Origin: Streptomyces qinzhouensis
GTDB lineage: Bacteria > Actinomycetota > Actinomycetes > Streptomycetales > Streptomycetaceae
Length of the DNA stretch: 64,000 bases
Assembly (NCBI RefSeq): GCF_007856155.1
Contig: NZ_CP042266.1
Span: 7,068,001 to 7,132,000 of the forward strand
Reading direction: 5' to 3'
Under the pieces are notes generated by a model that searched no databases, had not been told where the DNA came from, and saw only the letters and a list, made by a program, of their open reading frames with translations. The position numbers and the translations under genes were made by a program. Below are positions 22,880-35,800 of the stretch, piece by piece; positions within the stretch are counted from its first letter, which is position 1; each line of letters opens with the position of its first letter.

Positions 22880-25800
22880 CACACGACAACAACGCCGAAG
22901 TCCTCGACTACCTCAAGCGGACGTCGATCCAACTCATCGAAACCCGTCAGCGCCTTCAGGAGCTGGCGGACGCCGCCGCCGAGCCCGTCGCGGTCACCGG
23001 CATCGCCTGCCGCTTCCCCGGCGGGGCACACTCCCCGGAAGCGCTGTGGGATCTGGTACGGGCGGGCCGGGACGCGCTCTCCGGCTTCCCCGACGACCGC
23101 TACTGGGACCTGGACACTCTCTACGACCCCGATCCGGACCGGCCCGGCACCTGCTCGACGCGCTCCGGCGGTTTCCTCCACGACGCGGGCGACTTCGACG
23201 CCGAGTTCTTCGAGATGAACCCCCGTGAGGCACTGGCCGCCGACCCGCAGCACCGACTGCTCCTCGAAACCTCCTGGGAGTCCCTGGAGCGAGCCGGAAT
23301 CGACCCCCGGACCCTGCGCGGCAGCGATACCGGAGTCTTCGCCGGTCTGGCCTACTTCGGATACGGGAACCACTTCCACACCCCCGAGGCGATCGCGGGC
23401 TACGGGCAGACCGGCTCCCTGCTGAGCATGGCGTCCGGACGGGTGGCCTACACCCTGGGCCTGGAGGGACCGGCCCTGTCCACCGACACCGCGTGCTCCT
23501 CGTCGCTGGTGGCGGTCCACCAGGCGGTGCGGTCGCTGCGGCAGGGCGAATGCGCGCTGGCCCTGGCCGGCGGCGTCACCGTCATGGGGACGACCCAGGT
23601 GTTCCGGGAGATGTCGCGGCAGCGCGGTCTGGCGCCGGACGGCCGCTGCAAGGCCTTCGCCGAAGCGGCGGACGGCACCGGCTTCGCCGAGGGCGCGGGT
23701 GTGCTGGTCCTTGAGCGGCTGTCGGACGCGCTGCGCCACGGGCGCCGGATCCGGGCGGTGATCCGGGGTTCGGCGGTCAACCAGGACGGGGCGTCCAACG
23801 GGATGACCGCCCCCAGCGGACCCGCCCAGCAGCGGGTCATCCGGGCCGCCCTGGCGAACGCCCGGGTGCGCGCTGCGGACGTGGACGTGGTCGAGGCACA
23901 CGGCACCGGCACCACACTCGGCGACCCCATCGAGGCACAGGCGCTGCTGGCCGTCTACGGACAGGACCGCGAGGCGGGCCGCCCGTTGTGGCTGGGGTCG
24001 CTGAAGTCGAATATCGGGCATGCCCAGGCGGCGGCGGGGGTCGGCGGGATCATCAAGATGGTGATGGCCATGCGCCACCAGGAGCTGCCCGCGACGCTCC
24101 ATGTGGACCGCCCCAGCTCGCATGTCGACTGGGCGGCCGGGGCGGTGGAACTGCTGACCGGGGCCCGGCCCTGGCCGGACACCCCCGGACGGCCCCGCCG
24201 GGCGGGAGTGTCGTCCTTCGGCGCCGGCGGCACCAACGCCCATCTGATCCTGGAGGAGCCGCCCGCACCGCGGACCCCGCCCGCATCGCATACCCCGCCC
24301 GCACCGCGGACTCCGTCCGGCCGGGACCGCCCGACACCGGCCGGCGGCGCCGGACCGGTGCCCTGGGTCGTGTCGGCCCGGTCCGAGGACGCCCTGCGGG
24401 CCCAGGCCGGGCGACTGCACGATTTCACCACCGCCGACCCGGATCTGGACCTCGTCGACACCGGCTGGTCCCTGGCGGCTGAGCGGGCCCGGTTCGAGCA
24501 CCGTGCCGTGATCCTGGGCCGCGGCCGCGACGAACTGCTGAACGGTCTGGCGGCGCTGCGCGACGGGGAGCGGTCCGCGGCGGTGGTGCGCGATGTCGCC
24601 GCCGAACCCGGCCGCACCGTCTTCCTCTTCCCCGGGCAGGGAACCCGGTGGACCGGTGTGGCACGGCAGCTGTACGACGCCTTCCCGGTCTTCGCGCGGA
24701 GCCTCGACGAGATCTGCGGACACTTCGACACCCTGCTGCCCTACGCGCTGAAACCCCTGCTCCTGGCCGAGGTGCCCGATGAGGCCCCGGCCCGGCGGAC
24801 CGACGTCGCGCAACCCGCGCTGTTCGCCCTGCAGACCGGCCTGTACCGGCTGCTGGCGCACTACTGCGGAGAGCCGAAGCAGCTGATCGGCCACTCGGTC
24901 GGCGAAATCGCCGCCGCCCATGCGTCCGGCGCCCTCGATCTGCCCGGCGCGACCCGGCTGGTGGCCGCCCGCGGACGGGTCATGCAGACTCTCACCGAGC
25001 GGGGCGCCATGCTGGCGGTACGCGCCTCAGAGGACGAGGTGAACGCGCTGCTCCGCCCGTACCACCGGATCGGTGTCGCGGCGGTCAACGGCCCCGACGC
25101 GGTGGTGGTCTCGGGCGACCGCGACGAGATCGCCGCACTCCGGGAGCGGCTCGCCGCGGACGGCACCCGGGCCAAGCCGCTCGATGTCGACCACGCCTTC
25201 CACTCCCCGCTGATGGACCCGGCCCTGGACGAGTTCGCCCGGTCGATCGGCCCGCTCCCCACCGGCCCCATGACGGTCCCGGTCGTCTCGACCCGGCTCG
25301 GGCGCGAGGCCACGTCCGCCGAACTCACCTCCGCCACCCACTGGGTGAACCACCTCCGCGAACCCGTGCGCTTCCACGCCGCGGTGGAGTGCGCCCGGGC
25401 GGCCGGGGCGACCGTCTTCCTCGAAGTCGGCCCCGGGGCGACCCTCACCGGCCTCACCGCGGAGGCCCTCGCCGGTACGGACGCCCACGACGCGCTGGTC
25501 CTGTCGGCGACGCGGCACAACCGCGGCGCGGTGGAGACGCTGATCGGCTCCCTGGCCCGTCTCCACGCCCGGGGCGGGGCCGTCGACTGGGACGCCCTCT
25601 TCGGGCCGCGCCGGTCCGTGGACCTTCCGACCTACGCGTTCCGGCGCCGCCGCTACTGGCTGGACTTCCGGGCCGGGACGGATACGGCGGACGTGGCCTC
25701 GGCCGGTCTGACGGCCCCGGAGCATCCGCTGCTGGGCGCCGTCGTGGACCACCCCGGCACCGACGAGTTCGTCTTCACCGGACGGTGGTCCCTGCGCACC

Positions 25801-28800
25801 CACGCCTGGCTGGCCGACCACGCCGTCTTCGGCGCGGCCGTCGTCCCGGCGACCGCCTACCTGGACCTGGCGCTGTCGGTGGGCGAACACCTCGGATGCC
25901 CCGCGGTCGAGGAACTCTCCCTGGAACTCCCGCTGGTTCTGCCCCCCTCCGGCGAGGTGCTGGTGCGGATCGCCGCCGGTGCCGCGGACGAGTCGGGACG
26001 CCGCTCCCTGGACCTGTACGCGCGCCCCGGCGGAGACGACCCGGCGGACGGCGGCTGGACCCGCCGGGCGACGGGGAGCCTGACACCGGCCGAGGCACCG
26101 GCGGCCGCGGGCGGCGAGGACGCCCGCCCACTCGCCGTATGGCCACCCGAAGGAGCGGAGCGGCTCGACACCGCCGGACTGTACGACACCTTCGCGGCCG
26201 CGGGCTTCGACTACGGTCCCGCGTTCCGCGGACTCCACGAGGTGTGGCGGCGCGGTGCCGACCTCTTCGCGACGGCCACCCTGCCGACGGCCGCCGACGG
26301 CCCGTCCGAAGGGCGGTTCGCCCTTCACCCGGCCCTGCTCGACTCCGTACTGCACGCGGTGGTGGCCGGCGGTGTCGTCGACCTCGGTGACGGCCGGGCC
26401 CGGATGCCCTTCTCCTGGTCCGCAGTCCACCGGTCCGGACCATGCGGTCCGACCGTACGGATCAGGATCTCCCCGGCGGGCGACGGCGGCGTTTCGGTGA
26501 CCGTCGCCGACGAGCACGGCGGCGGGATCGCCCGCGTCGGGGCACTGACCTTCCGCCCCGCGAACGCCGAACAGGTCCGCTCGGCCCACGGCGCCGGGCC
26601 GGGACAGTCGCTGTACGAACTCGAATGGCGAGCGGTACCGCCGAGCGGGACCGGCCCCCTCCGCGAGCCGTGGGCCGTACTCGGTGCCCCCACCGGCCCG
26701 GCCGCCGAGCTCACCGCGGCCACCGGCGGGACGGCCGTGTGCCATACCTCCCTGGACGACGTCCTCGCCGGTCCGGCACCCCGGTATCTCGTCCTCTGCC
26801 CGGACGACCCCGGCCCCGGCCTTGACCCCGGCACCGACGGCCCCGGCCCGCTCACCGAGGTCACCGCCGCCTCCACCCGGGTGCTGGGCATCCTCCAGCG
26901 GTTCCTCGCCGAACCGGCGCTCGCCGGAACCACCCTGGTAGTGCTCACCCGGCTGGCCCTCGACACCGGCGGCGGGGAGCGCGTCGAAAGCCTCCCCGGC
27001 GCATCCGTATGGGGCCTGATCCGGTCCGCGCAGACGGAGCACCCCGGCCGATTCCGCCTCCTCGACCTCGACGACTCCCCGACGTCCCCGGCCCGGGTCC
27101 CCGACGCGCTCGCACTCGACGAGGCCCAACTGGCGCTGCGCGGCGGCGCCTGCCTCGCCCCCCGGCTGATACCGGCCGCACCCGCGCACCCCGCGCTCGA
27201 ACCACCGGCGACCGGCCCCCACCGGCTGGGCATCCCGGACAAGGGCACCCTGGAGAACCTGACCTGGATTCCCTGCCCCGAGGTGGCGGAACCGCTGGAG
27301 AGCGGACAGGTCCGGATCGCCGTGCACGCCGCGGGGCTCAACTTCCGGGACGTCACCATCGCCCTGGGGCTGGTGGAGCGGACGGCCATCGACGCCGGAC
27401 TCGGCAGCGAGGGCGCCGGAATCGTGCTGGAGGTGGCGGACGATGTGCCGGACCTCGCGCCGGGCGACCGGGTCATGGGCATCTTCTCCGGCGCCTTCGG
27501 CCGGACCGCCGTCGCCGACCACCGGCTGCTGAGGCCCGTCCCGGACGGCTGGAGCTATGCCGAGGCGGCGTCCGTGCCGGGCGCCTACCTCACCGCCTAC
27601 TACGCGCTCTTCCAGCTGGCGAAGCTCGAGAAGGGGCAGCGGATCCTCATCCACGCCGCGGCCGGCGGGGTCGGCATGGCCGCCGTCCAACTGGCCCGGC
27701 ACGCCGGTGCCGAGATCTACGGCACCGCGAGCCCGGCCAAATGGCCCGCCCTGCGCGCTCTGGGACTGGCCGACGACCGGCTGGCCTCGTCACGCGACCT
27801 CGGCTTCGCGGCGAAGTTCCTGGACACCACCGGCGGCCGCGGTATGGACCTCGTACTCAACTCCCTGGCACACGAGTACGTCGACGCGTCCCTGACGCTG
27901 CTCCCCGGCGGCGGGAACTTCGTCGAGATGGGCAAGACGGACATCCGTGATCCCGGCCGGGTGGCGGCCGATCACCCCGGAGTCGACTACCGGGCCTTCG
28001 ATCTCTACGAGGCGGGCCCCGACCTGATCAACGAGATGTTCCGGTCCGTCATGGAGCTGTTCGCCGACGGCCGGGTGCGCCCCAACCCGATCTCCGTCCG
28101 GCATATCCGGGACGCCCGTACCGCCTTCCGCGATATGAGCCGAGGCCGTCACACCGGCAAGCTGGTCTTCGAACTGGGCGACGGATTCGGCGGCGGGACC
28201 GTGCTGGTCACCGGAGGCACCGGGGGAGTGGGCTCCCTTGTCGCACGGCATCTCGTCACCGCCCACGGGGTACGGAGCCTGGTGCTGGCGAGCCGCCGGG
28301 GACCGGCCGCCGACGGCGCCGCCGCCCTCCGGTCGGAACTGGAGCGGGCGGGCGCGAACGTGTCGATCGTGGCCTGCGACATCGCGGACCGGGCCGCCGT
28401 CACGGAGCTCCTCACCGGCCTGCCCGGAAAGTATCCGCTGACCGCGGTCGTCCACGCGGCGGGCACGCTCGCGGACGGCACCGTGGAATCACTGACCGAG
28501 GAGAGCCTCGACCGGGTGCTGCGGGCCAAAGCCGGCGGCGCGGCCCTTCTGCACGAGCTGACCCGGGACCACACCCTGACGGCCTTCGTCCTGTTCTCCG
28601 CGCTCGCCGGCACCCTCGGCACCGGCGGACAGGCCAACTACGCCGCGGCGAACGGATTCCTGGACGGCCTCGCCGCGCACCGCAGAGCGTCCGGCCTGGT
28701 CGGCACCTCCCTCGGCTGGGGCTGGTGGGAGGAGCGCAGCGGAATGACCGCCGGGCTGGACGAAGCCGACCTCGCCCGGGTCCGGCGGCTGGGCATCGCC

Positions 28801-29517
28801 CCGATGCCGACACCCGGGGCCCTGGCCCTCTTCGACTCGGCGCACGCCCTGAACAAACCGGTCCTGATCCCCGCCGCGCTGGACCTCACGGCCCTGCGGA
28901 ACCGGACCGGTGACGAACTGCCGCCGCTGCTGCGCGGACTCGCCGACGCCGGCCGCCCGGCCCGGAAACCGACCGGTACCGGCGGGCCCGCCCGCCCCCT
29001 CGGCCTGCCCGCCGGATTCGCCGGCCTGCCCGCGGCCGAGGCGGCGGCCGCCGTACTGGACCGGGTACGAGAGGAGGCCGCCGTCGTACTCGGACACCCC
29101 TCCGGCACCACCGTCGACGCCGACCAGGCCTTCACCCACCTCGGATTCGACTCCCTGACCTCCGTCGAACTCTGCAACCGCCTCGGCGCCGCGACCGGGC
29201 TCCGGCTGCCGTCCGCCCTCGTCTTCAGCTACCCGACACCACGCGAGCTGGGCCGGCACCTCTGCGGTCTGCTGCGCCCCGCACCGGACCCCCGCTCGGC
29301 CGAGGAGGCGGAAATCCGGGAAGTGCTGCGGACCGTCCCGATCGACCGCCTGCGGCGCGCGGGCCTGCTGCAACCGGTCCTGGACTGCGCGAACCCGTCG
29401 CGACCCGATCCCGGCGGGCAGCCACCGGACACCGACACCGGCACCGGCAGCGGCGAACTGGTGGGCATGGACCTGGACGCGCTCGTCGACCTGGCCCTGG
29501 ACGAGAGGGGTAACTGA
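22876..29517 (+). CDS. PKS extension module 2: KS-AT-DH-ER-KR-ACP
   Basis: A 2213-aa fully reducing module. Its ATG overlaps the preceding stop by 4 bases (ATGA). It has an N-terminal coiled coil (1-37), then KS ([12 protein letters not shown]), AT with [11 protein letters not shown] and DHAFHSPL (malonyl-CoA), and DH with the intact HxxxGxxxxP motif [10 protein letters not shown] and Asp in HPALLDSVL. The ER carries [11 protein letters not shown] and the NADPH loop [13 protein letters not shown]. The KR carries GGTGGVG, TLADGT in place of LDD, LFSALAG and GQANYAAAN. The ACP motif is [11 protein letters not shown]. It should add two carbons as a saturated CH2-CH2 unit. A Pro/Thr/Ala linker follows the KS. 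Parts of the KS are nearly identical in DNA to module 1. Confidence 0.95.
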   Translation: MTHDNNAEVLDYLKRTSIQLIETRQRLQELADAAAEPVAVTGIACRFPGGAHSPEALWDLVRAGRDALSGFPDDRYWDLDTLYDPDPDRPGTCSTRSGGFLHDAGDFDAEFFEMNPREALAADPQHRLLLETSWESLERAGIDPRTLRGSDTGVFAGLAYFGYGNHFHTPEAIAGYGQTGSLLSMASGRVAYTLGLEGPALSTDTACSSSLVAVHQAVRSLRQGECALALAGGVTVMGTTQVFREMSRQRGLAPDGRCKAFAEAADGTGFAEGAGVLVLERLSDALRHGRRIRAVIRGSAVNQDGASNGMTAPSGPAQQRVIRAALANARVRAADVDVVEAHGTGTTLGDPIEAQALLAVYGQDREAGRPLWLGSLKSNIGHAQAAAGVGGIIKMVMAMRHQELPATLHVDRPSSHVDWAAGAVELLTGARPWPDTPGRPRRAGVSSFGAGGTNAHLILEEPPAPRTPPASHTPPAPRTPSGRDRPTPAGGAGPVPWVVSARSEDALRAQAGRLHDFTTADPDLDLVDTGWSLAAERARFEHRAVILGRGRDELLNGLAALRDGERSAAVVRDVAAEPGRTVFLFPGQGTRWTGVARQLYDAFPVFARSLDEICGHFDTLLPYALKPLLLAEVPDEAPARRTDVAQPALFALQTGLYRLLAHYCGEPKQLIGHSVGEIAAAHASGALDLPGATRLVAARGRVMQTLTERGAMLAVRASEDEVNALLRPYHRIGVAAVNGPDAVVVSGDRDEIAALRERLAADGTRAKPLDVDHAFHSPLMDPALDEFARSIGPLPTGPMTVPVVSTRLGREATSAELTSATHWVNHLREPVRFHAAVECARAAGATVFLEVGPGATLTGLTAEALAGTDAHDALVLSATRHNRGAVETLIGSLARLHARGGAVDWDALFGPRRSVDLPTYAFRRRRYWLDFRAGTDTADVASAGLTAPEHPLLGAVVDHPGTDEFVFTGRWSLRTHAWLADHAVFGAAVVPATAYLDLALSVGEHLGCPAVEELSLELPLVLPPSGEVLVRIAAGAADESGRRSLDLYARPGGDDPADGGWTRRATGSLTPAEAPAAAGGEDARPLAVWPPEGAERLDTAGLYDTFAAAGFDYGPAFRGLHEVWRRGADLFATATLPTAADGPSEGRFALHPALLDSVLHAVVAGGVVDLGDGRARMPFSWSAVHRSGPCGPTVRIRISPAGDGGVSVTVADEHGGGIARVGALTFRPANAEQVRSAHGAGPGQSLYELEWRAVPPSGTGPLREPWAVLGAPTGPAAELTAATGGTAVCHTSLDDVLAGPAPRYLVLCPDDPGPGLDPGTDGPGPLTEVTAASTRVLGILQRFLAEPALAGTTLVVLTRLALDTGGGERVESLPGASVWGLIRSAQTEHPGRFRLLDLDDSPTSPARVPDALALDEAQLALRGGACLAPRLIPAAPAHPALEPPATGPHRLGIPDKGTLENLTWIPCPEVAEPLESGQVRIAVHAAGLNFRDVTIALGLVERTAIDAGLGSEGAGIVLEVADDVPDLAPGDRVMGIFSGAFGRTAVADHRLLRPVPDGWSYAEAASVPGAYLTAYYALFQLAKLEKGQRILIHAAAGGVGMAAVQLARHAGAEIYGTASPAKWPALRALGLADDRLASSRDLGFAAKFLDTTGGRGMDLVLNSLAHEYVDASLTLLPGGGNFVEMGKTDIRDPGRVAADHPGVDYRAFDLYEAGPDLINEMFRSVMELFADGRVRPNPISVRHIRDARTAFRDMSRGRHTGKLVFELGDGFGGGTVLVTGGTGGVGSLVARHLVTAHGVRSLVLASRRGPAADGAAALRSELERAGANVSIVACDIADRAAVTELLTGLPGKYPLTAVVHAAGTLADGTVESLTEESLDRVLRAKAGGAALLHELTRDHTLTAFVLFSALAGTLGTGGQANYAAANGFLDGLAAHRRASGLVGTSLGWGWWEERSGMTAGLDEADLARVRRLGIAPMPTPGALALFDSAHALNKPVLIPAALDLTALRNRTGDELPPLLRGLADAGRPARKPTGTGGPARPLGLPAGFAGLPAAEAAAAVLDRVREEAAVVLGHPSGTTVDADQAFTHLGFDSLTSVELCNRLGAATGLRLPSALVFSYPTPRELGRHLCGLLRPAPDPRSAEEAEIREVLRTVPIDRLRRAGLLQPVLDCANPSRPDPGGQPPDTDTGTGSGELVGMDLDALVDLALDERGN

Positions 29518-29518
29518 C

Positions 29519-32500
29519 ATGAACAGCTCCGCGGACCGTACGGCGGAGGGGGACCGGGTCCAGCGGGCGCTCCGCACGCTCCTGGAGGAGCGCGACCGCC
29601 TCCGGCAGGAGAACGACGCCCTCAGGGCCGGCCGCGGCGAGCCGATCGCCGTGGTGTCCATGGCCTGCCGCTATCCGGGCGGAGTGGAGTCGCCGGAACA
29701 GCTCTGGGACCTGGTCCGCGACGGACGGGACGCCGTGGGCGCCTTCCCGGCGGACCGCGGGTGGCGGGATCTGTACGATCCGGACCCCGACGCGGTCGGC
29801 CGCTCGTATGTGCGTCACGCGGGCTTCCTGATCGATGCGGCCGCGTTCGACGCGGACTTCTTCGGCGTCAGCCCGCGCGAGGCACTGGCGATCGACCCGC
29901 AGCAGCGACTGCTGCTGCAGACATCGTGGGAGGCCTTCGAGCGGGCGGGCATCGTGCCCGCCGCGGTGCGCGGCACCGACGTCGGGGTCTTCACCGGGGC
30001 CGCCTCGTCCGAGTACGGCTCGCGTTTCCTGGAGGGCGGCGGCAGCGAGCTCGAGGGGTATCTGATGCACGGCAGCGCGCTCAGCGTCGCCTCCGGCCGG
30101 GTGGCGTACGAGCTGGGACTTACCGGAGCCGCGGTGACCGTGGACACGGCCTGCTCGTCGTCGCTGGTGGCCCTGCACCTGGCGGTGCAGTCACTGCGCT
30201 CGGGGGAGTGCTCCCTCGCCCTGGCCGGCGGTGCTTCGGTGATGTCGACGCCCGCCATCTTCGTCGAGTTCTCCCGACAGCGCGGTCTGTCGCCCGACGG
30301 CCGGTGCAAGTCCTTCGCGGACGGAGCCGACGGCACCGGCTGGGCCGAGGGGGTCGGGGTGCTGTTGCTGGAGCGGCTGTCCGACGCCCGCCGCAACGGC
30401 CATCCGGTGCTCGCCGTGGTCCGGGGCTCCGCCGTCAACCAGGACGGCGCCAGCAACGGGCTGACCGCCCCCAACGGCCTCGCCCAGGAGAAGGTGATCC
30501 GGCGGGCACTGGCGAACGCGGGAGTCACCGCCGCCCAGGTCGACGCGGTCGAGGCCCATGGCACCGGAACCGTGCTGGGAGACCCCATCGAGGCCGGTGC
30601 CCTGCTGGCCACCTACGGGCAGGACCGGCCCGACGGCAGACCGCTGTGGCTCGGGTCCATGAAGTCGAACATCGGTCATGCCCAGGCCGCCGCCGGGGTC
30701 GCCGGGGTCATCAAGACGGTGCTGGCCCTGCGCCACGGCTACCTGCCGCGGACCCTGCACGTGGACACACCCTCACAGCATGTGGACTGGGCGTCCGGCG
30801 CGGTCGAACTGCTGCTGGAGGGGCGTGACTGGCCACGGACGGACGGCCCCCGGCGGGCCGGGGTGTCGTCGTTCGGAGTCAGCGGCACCAACGCCCACGT
30901 CATCCTGGAGGAGGAAACCCGCCCCTCGCCCCCGCCGGCGGACGACCGAGGCCCGAACCCGGTCACGGCCGGCGGACCGGTGCCGTGGGTGGTGTCGGGC
31001 CGGAGTGCGGCGGCCCTCCGGCGGCAGGCGGCCCGGCTGCGCGAATTCGCCGCCGCCGGACCGGAGCGGGACATCGCCGACATCGGCTGGTCACTGGTGG
31101 AGAGCCGGTCACGGTTCGAACACCGCGCCGTGGTCCTCGGCCGCGGCCGGGACGAACTGCTGGGCGGACTTACGGCGCTGAGCGAAGGTACGGACTCCCC
31201 GGCGGTGGTCAGCGGTACCGCCCGGGACCTCGGGGGCACCGTCTTCATGTTCCCGGGACAGGGCTCGCAGTGGGTCGGCATGGGACGGCAGCTGTACGAC
31301 ACCTTCCCGGTCTTCGCGCGGAGCCTCGACGCCTGCGCCGCCGCACTCGCCGAATGGGTCGACTGGCCGCTGCTCGATGTGCTGCGCGGCGAGGAGGGCG
31401 CACCGGGCCTCGACCGGGTGGACGTGGTGCAGCCGGCCCTGTTCTCGGTCATGGTGTCCCTGGCCGCCCTGTGGCGGTCCTGGGGCGTGGAACCGGCCGC
31501 CGTCGTGGGGCACAGCCAGGGCGAGATAGCCGCCGCCCATGTGTGCGGGGCGCTGTCGCTGCGGGACGCCACCGCGGTGGTGGCGCTCCGCAGCAAGGCC
31601 CTGACGGCCCTGATCGGGCACGGCGGGATGGCCTCCGTCGCCGAGTCCGCGGACCAGGTGGAGGCCCGGCTCGCACCCTGGCACGGACGGCTGGGCATCG
31701 CCGTCGTCAACGGACCCCGCTCGGTGGTGGTGTCCGGGGAATCCGGCGCACTCGACGAATTCGTCGAGAAGATGAAGGCCGAGGGCGCCCAGGCCCGGAG
31801 AATAGCGGTCGACTACGCCTCCCATTCCCCTCAGGTCACCCGTGTTCACGAGCAGGTGACCGGACCGCTGTCCGCGCTGCGCCCCCAAACCTCGGATCTG
31901 CCCTTCTACTCGACCTTGTACGGCCGCACGGTCGACACCGCGGAACTGAACGGCGAATACTGGTACAGCAATCTCCGTGAAAGAGTTCTCTTCGAAACCT
32001 CCGTCCGGCAGTTGGCCGACGACGGCTTCCGGGTTTTCATCGAGATGAGCCCGCACCCCGTGCTCACCGTCCCGGTCCAGGAGATCACCGAGGACCTGGA
32101 CCATGCGGTGGTCCTGTCGTCGACTCGGCGGGACCGGGGGGAGGCCGAGGCCGTACTCGGCTCGCTGGCCCAGCTGTACGTCCACGGCGGAAACCTGGAC
32201 TGGAACCCCCTGTTCGGGCCGCGCCGGCGCGTGGACCTGCCGACGTACGCCTTCGAGCGACAGCGGTACTGGCTGAACTCCGCACCCCCGGCGGTCACCG
32301 CCGAACCCCTCCCGGCGGAGCCGCCCGCGGACGACGACGACCACCCCGTCCCTCTGGCGGACCGGCTCGCCGAGCTCTCCGGCGCCGAAGCGGAGGCACT
32401 CGTACTGGAACAGGTCCTCACCAAGGTCGCCGTCGTCCTCGGGCATTCCCCGGACCGGAGCATCGACCCCGACGGAGAGTTCCGGAACCTTGGATTCGAC

Positions 32501-32644
32501 TCGCTGCTCTCGATGGAGCTGAGCAAACGCCTCACCGTCACCACCGGACTCACCCTTCGGCCGAACGCGGCCCTGCGACACCCGACACCGAGGAGGCTCG
32601 CCGGGCACATCACCTCCGCCCTCGTCAACCTCGGACAGCGATGA
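29519..32644 (+). CDS. PKS extension module 3: KS-AT-ACP
   Basis: A 1041-aa module with no reductive domains. It has an N-terminal coiled-coil dock (about 1-40), KS ([29 protein letters not shown]), AT with [11 protein letters not shown] and [10 protein letters not shown] (methylmalonyl-CoA), and ACP ([11 protein letters not shown]). The predicted product is a 2-methyl-3-keto thioester, the last polyketide intermediate. There is no thioesterase, and the following gene is an NRPS that begins with a condensation domain, so the acyl chain should be handed to an amino acid. ATG at 29519 is one base after the previous stop, with GAGAGGGG upstream. Confidence 0.95.
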   Translation: MNSSADRTAEGDRVQRALRTLLEERDRLRQENDALRAGRGEPIAVVSMACRYPGGVESPEQLWDLVRDGRDAVGAFPADRGWRDLYDPDPDAVGRSYVRHAGFLIDAAAFDADFFGVSPREALAIDPQQRLLLQTSWEAFERAGIVPAAVRGTDVGVFTGAASSEYGSRFLEGGGSELEGYLMHGSALSVASGRVAYELGLTGAAVTVDTACSSSLVALHLAVQSLRSGECSLALAGGASVMSTPAIFVEFSRQRGLSPDGRCKSFADGADGTGWAEGVGVLLLERLSDARRNGHPVLAVVRGSAVNQDGASNGLTAPNGLAQEKVIRRALANAGVTAAQVDAVEAHGTGTVLGDPIEAGALLATYGQDRPDGRPLWLGSMKSNIGHAQAAAGVAGVIKTVLALRHGYLPRTLHVDTPSQHVDWASGAVELLLEGRDWPRTDGPRRAGVSSFGVSGTNAHVILEEETRPSPPPADDRGPNPVTAGGPVPWVVSGRSAAALRRQAARLREFAAAGPERDIADIGWSLVESRSRFEHRAVVLGRGRDELLGGLTALSEGTDSPAVVSGTARDLGGTVFMFPGQGSQWVGMGRQLYDTFPVFARSLDACAAALAEWVDWPLLDVLRGEEGAPGLDRVDVVQPALFSVMVSLAALWRSWGVEPAAVVGHSQGEIAAAHVCGALSLRDATAVVALRSKALTALIGHGGMASVAESADQVEARLAPWHGRLGIAVVNGPRSVVVSGESGALDEFVEKMKAEGAQARRIAVDYASHSPQVTRVHEQVTGPLSALRPQTSDLPFYSTLYGRTVDTAELNGEYWYSNLRERVLFETSVRQLADDGFRVFIEMSPHPVLTVPVQEITEDLDHAVVLSSTRRDRGEAEAVLGSLAQLYVHGGNLDWNPLFGPRRRVDLPTYAFERQRYWLNSAPPAVTAEPLPAEPPADDDDHPVPLADRLAELSGAEAEALVLEQVLTKVAVVLGHSPDRSIDPDGEFRNLGFDSLLSMELSKRLTVTTGLTLRPNAALRHPTPRRLAGHITSALVNLGQR

Positions 32645-32655
32645 ATTCCCCGCCG

Positions 32656-32679
32656 CACCGGGCGTCCACCCGCCCGGTG
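32656..32679 (+). terminator. Hairpin after the PKS operon
   Basis: CACCGGGCG at 32656-32664 pairs perfectly with 32671-32679 around a 6-base loop, 12 bases after the PKS stop. The stem is moderately strong and has no U tract, so partial read-through into the NRPS is possible. Confidence 0.5.
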
Positions 32680-32682
32680 ACG

Positions 32683-32702
32683 CCGTCCCGCCGACAGGAC
32701 AT
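32683..32702. promoter_or_regulatory. 20-bp palindromic operator, copy 4 (degenerate)
   Basis: CCGTCCCGCCGACAGGACAT matches the consensus CTGTCCYGTCRGCRGGACAG at 16 of 20 positions and keeps the core GTCCCG...CAGGAC. It is intergenic, 161 bases upstream of the NRPS start chosen at 32864. Confidence 0.45.
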
Positions 32703-32711
32703 CGCGCCGTC

Positions 32712-32750
32712 CTTTGATGCACCGCGCTTTGATGCACCGTCCTTTGATGC
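32712..32750. repeat. Three CTTTGATGC iterons at 15-bp period
   Basis: CTTTGATGC occurs at 32712-32720, 32727-32735 and 32742-32750, exactly 15 bases apart, with CACCG spacers. The array lies about 115 bases upstream of the NRPS start, beside the palindrome at 32683. It looks regulatory; the binder is unknown. Confidence 0.6.
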
Positions 32751-32863
32751 TGCGGCCGACCCCGGCACCGATTTCCTTGACCGGCCGATCCACACCTGTG
32801 AAGGTGGATTTGATCTATGAATTCCCCTGGTTCCCGGCCCTGTTCGCTGAGGAGATGATCCGT

Positions 32864-35800
32864 GTGCGTTCGTTCAGTGCGTCGTCCGCGCAAAAAGGGC
32901 TTTGGCTCGCGCAGAAAATGTCCCCCGAAACACTGAACAATGCGCTGGTCATGTGGGACGTGGACGGTGAACTGGACACAGCCGTCATGGAATCCGCATT
33001 CCGGCATGTGATGGGCGAAGCGGAAGTACTGCGGCTCAATTTCGTCGACGACGGAAGCGGACTGCGGCAGATTCTCCGCGAACCGGAGGACTGGCAGCCG
33101 TTCGCCCTGGACGTCAGCGCCGCGGCCGACCCCGAACAGGCGGCCCGCGACGCGCTGGCCGACGTGGTCGGGAAACCCTTCGACCTGGAGCGCGATCTGC
33201 TGCTCCGGCTGGGCACGGTCAGACTCTCACCGGCCCGCTCCCTCGTGGTGATCGCCTACCACCACCTCGTATCGGACGGGTACGGCGCGGGAGGTCTGCT
33301 GTCACGGCGCCTCGCCGAGGTGTACACGGCGCTGATCCGGGACGCGCCGATACCGGAGCTGCCGCACCCCTGGGACATCGAGTCGTTCGCCGCCGAAGCG
33401 GCGGAGTACCGCGGTTCCGAGGCGTTCGCCGACGATACGGAGTTCTGGCGCGGCTATCTGACGGACGCGCCCGCCCCCGCCCAGGTACCACGCATCGCCC
33501 TGTCCGACGCCGCCCGGGCCGCGCTCTCGGAGCCGACGGGCCGCGCCGACCGCTGGTCGCGACTGGCCGGCTCGATCGGCATGTCGAGCCGGACGCTGAC
33601 CGTTCCGCGCGCCGAGGCGGACGCCTGGACCGAGTCCGCGAAGTCCCTGGGCGTCTGGATGTCGTCGCTGCTGGCCGCGGCCGCCGCGGTGTTCCTCCGG
33701 CACCGCTGCGACCGTCCCGAACTCCTCTTCTCGCTGGCCGTGGCCAACCGCGGCGGGGCGGCGGTCACCACCCCCGGAATGGCGGCGAACGTGGTCCCGC
33801 TCCGGGTGGCGGTTCCGCTCGGCGCGACCTTCACCGAGATCGCGGACACCGTCGTCGACGAGATGTACAAGATCCTCGGCCACACCGCCTGCCACTACTC
33901 GGACATCCAGCAGGCGAGCGGAGTGAGCCTGAACGGCCGTGGCAACTTCGGCGCCGTCCTCAACGTCGTCGAGTTCGCCGAGCAGCTCCACTTCGACACC
34001 AGCCCCGCCCGCCACCTCGGCGCGACGGTCGGAGCCTTCGACGAACTGGCGATCGGCGTCTACACCGACGGGACCGCCGACAGCGATCTTCACCTCCGGC
34101 TCGACGCCCCCGAGAGCCTGTACTCCGGCGCCGAACTGCGCTTCATCGGCGAGGAGCTGATCACGTACATCCGTGCCGTACTGGACGGACCGGAGCTGCC
34201 GGTCGGGGCACTCGACCTGCTGACCGGCCCCGAACGGGACCGGGTGCTCACGGCACCGGAGCTCCCGGACGACCCCCACGGTCCGGAGCCGACGGTTCCG
34301 GACCTGTTCGCTCAGCAGGTGGCGCGGGACCCCGGGGCGACCGCGGTGGTCTGCGGGGACACGGAGCTCTCGTACCGGGAACTGGACGAGCGGTCGAGCC
34401 GGGTGGCCCGGGCACTGCGGCGCCGTGGCGTCGGCCCCGAGACGGTCGTCGCGGTCGCCCTGCCCCGTTCGGCGGACCTGGTCGTCGCCCTGCTGGGGGT
34501 GGCGAAGGCGGGCGGGGTCCAGCTGCCCGTCGACCCGGCGGCCCCGGCGGTGCGGACCGGACCGGCGGCCGGCGGCCCTCCGGTGGGTCTGCTGCTCACC
34601 GACCCGGCCACGGCCGGGGCGCTGCCCGCCGGTGAGGACGTACCGACACTGCTCTTCGACTCCATCCGTCCGACCGCCGACACCGACACCGACACTTACA
34701 CCGACAATTCCGTCGAGGGCGTACGAGCGGAGCCGGGCCCGCTGTACGGGGACGGGCTGCTGGCCCTGGTGTACGGCTCCGGGGCGGCCGGAACGACCCC
34801 CACGGCCGGGGTGACGCACCGGAACATACGGCGGTTCGTCACGGACCCCCGGTGGCGCGAAGGCGCCCGCGGCACCGTGCTCTGGCATGCGCCGCCCACC
34901 TCCGACGCGCTCGCCCTCGAGGTGTGGGCGCCGCTGCTCAACGGCGGCCGGATCGTGGTGGCCCCGCCGGACGGACAGGACGCCGACGCGCTCACCGGCC
35001 TGTGCGAGGCGCACGGCATCACCACCGTCCGGCTGCCCGCCGGCCTGTTCTCGGCGATCGCGGCCGAACGCCCCCACAGCCTCGCCGGGCTGCGGGAGGT
35101 GTGGACCGGCGGCGACCGGGTGTCCGCGGCCGCGGTACGACGGGTACGGGAAGCCTGCCCCGGCCTCACACTCGTCATCGGTCACGGTCCGGCGGAGGCG
35201 ACCGGGTTCGCCGCGGCGCGGCGACTGACCGCGGACGAACCCGAGTACCGCGCGGGCACGGTCGGCCGGCCGATGGACGGTACCGCCCTCTATGTCCTCG
35301 GCCCGGGACTCGCCCCGGTCCCCGAGGGGGTGACCGGAGAGCTGTACGTGGCGGGGCCCGGCCTCGCGCGCGGTCTGCCCGGCAGGCCCGGACCGACCGC
35401 GGAGCGGTTCGTACCCTGTCCGTACGGTCCGCCCGGCGGGCTCATGTACCGGACCGGGGAACGGGTGCGACGGGGCACCGACGGCGGCCCGGAGTATCTG
35501 GGCCGGGCCGACACCCAGGCCGAGATCCGGGGGATCACGGTCGATTCGGCCGCGATCGAGGAGGCGCTGGCCGAGCACCCCGGGCTGGCGCTGACCGTGG
35601 TGGCCGCCGGGCGGGACGGCGCCGGGCAGCGGCGGCTGGCGGCCTACGCGGTTCCCGCGGCCGCCCGCGGGGGCGGGGACGGCCCCGGCGTCCCGACGGC
35701 CGAGGAACTGCGCCGGTTCGCCGCCGGGCGGCTGCCGGAGTTCATGGTGCCGTCGGTCTTCGTGGTGCTGGAGCGGCTGCCGATGACACCCGGCGGACGG

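Noticed and set aside
28440..28700. Inactive KR in PKS module 2 because LDD reads LAD
   Set aside because: The catalytic Ser, Tyr and Asn region ([16 protein letters not shown]) and the NADPH loop are intact; LxD variants occur in active B-type domains.
32714..32863. An N-terminal extension of the post-PKS NRPS containing HRALMHRPLM
   Set aside because: It is produced by the 15-bp iterons; the ribosome binding site fits GTG 32864, which starts the C domain exactly.
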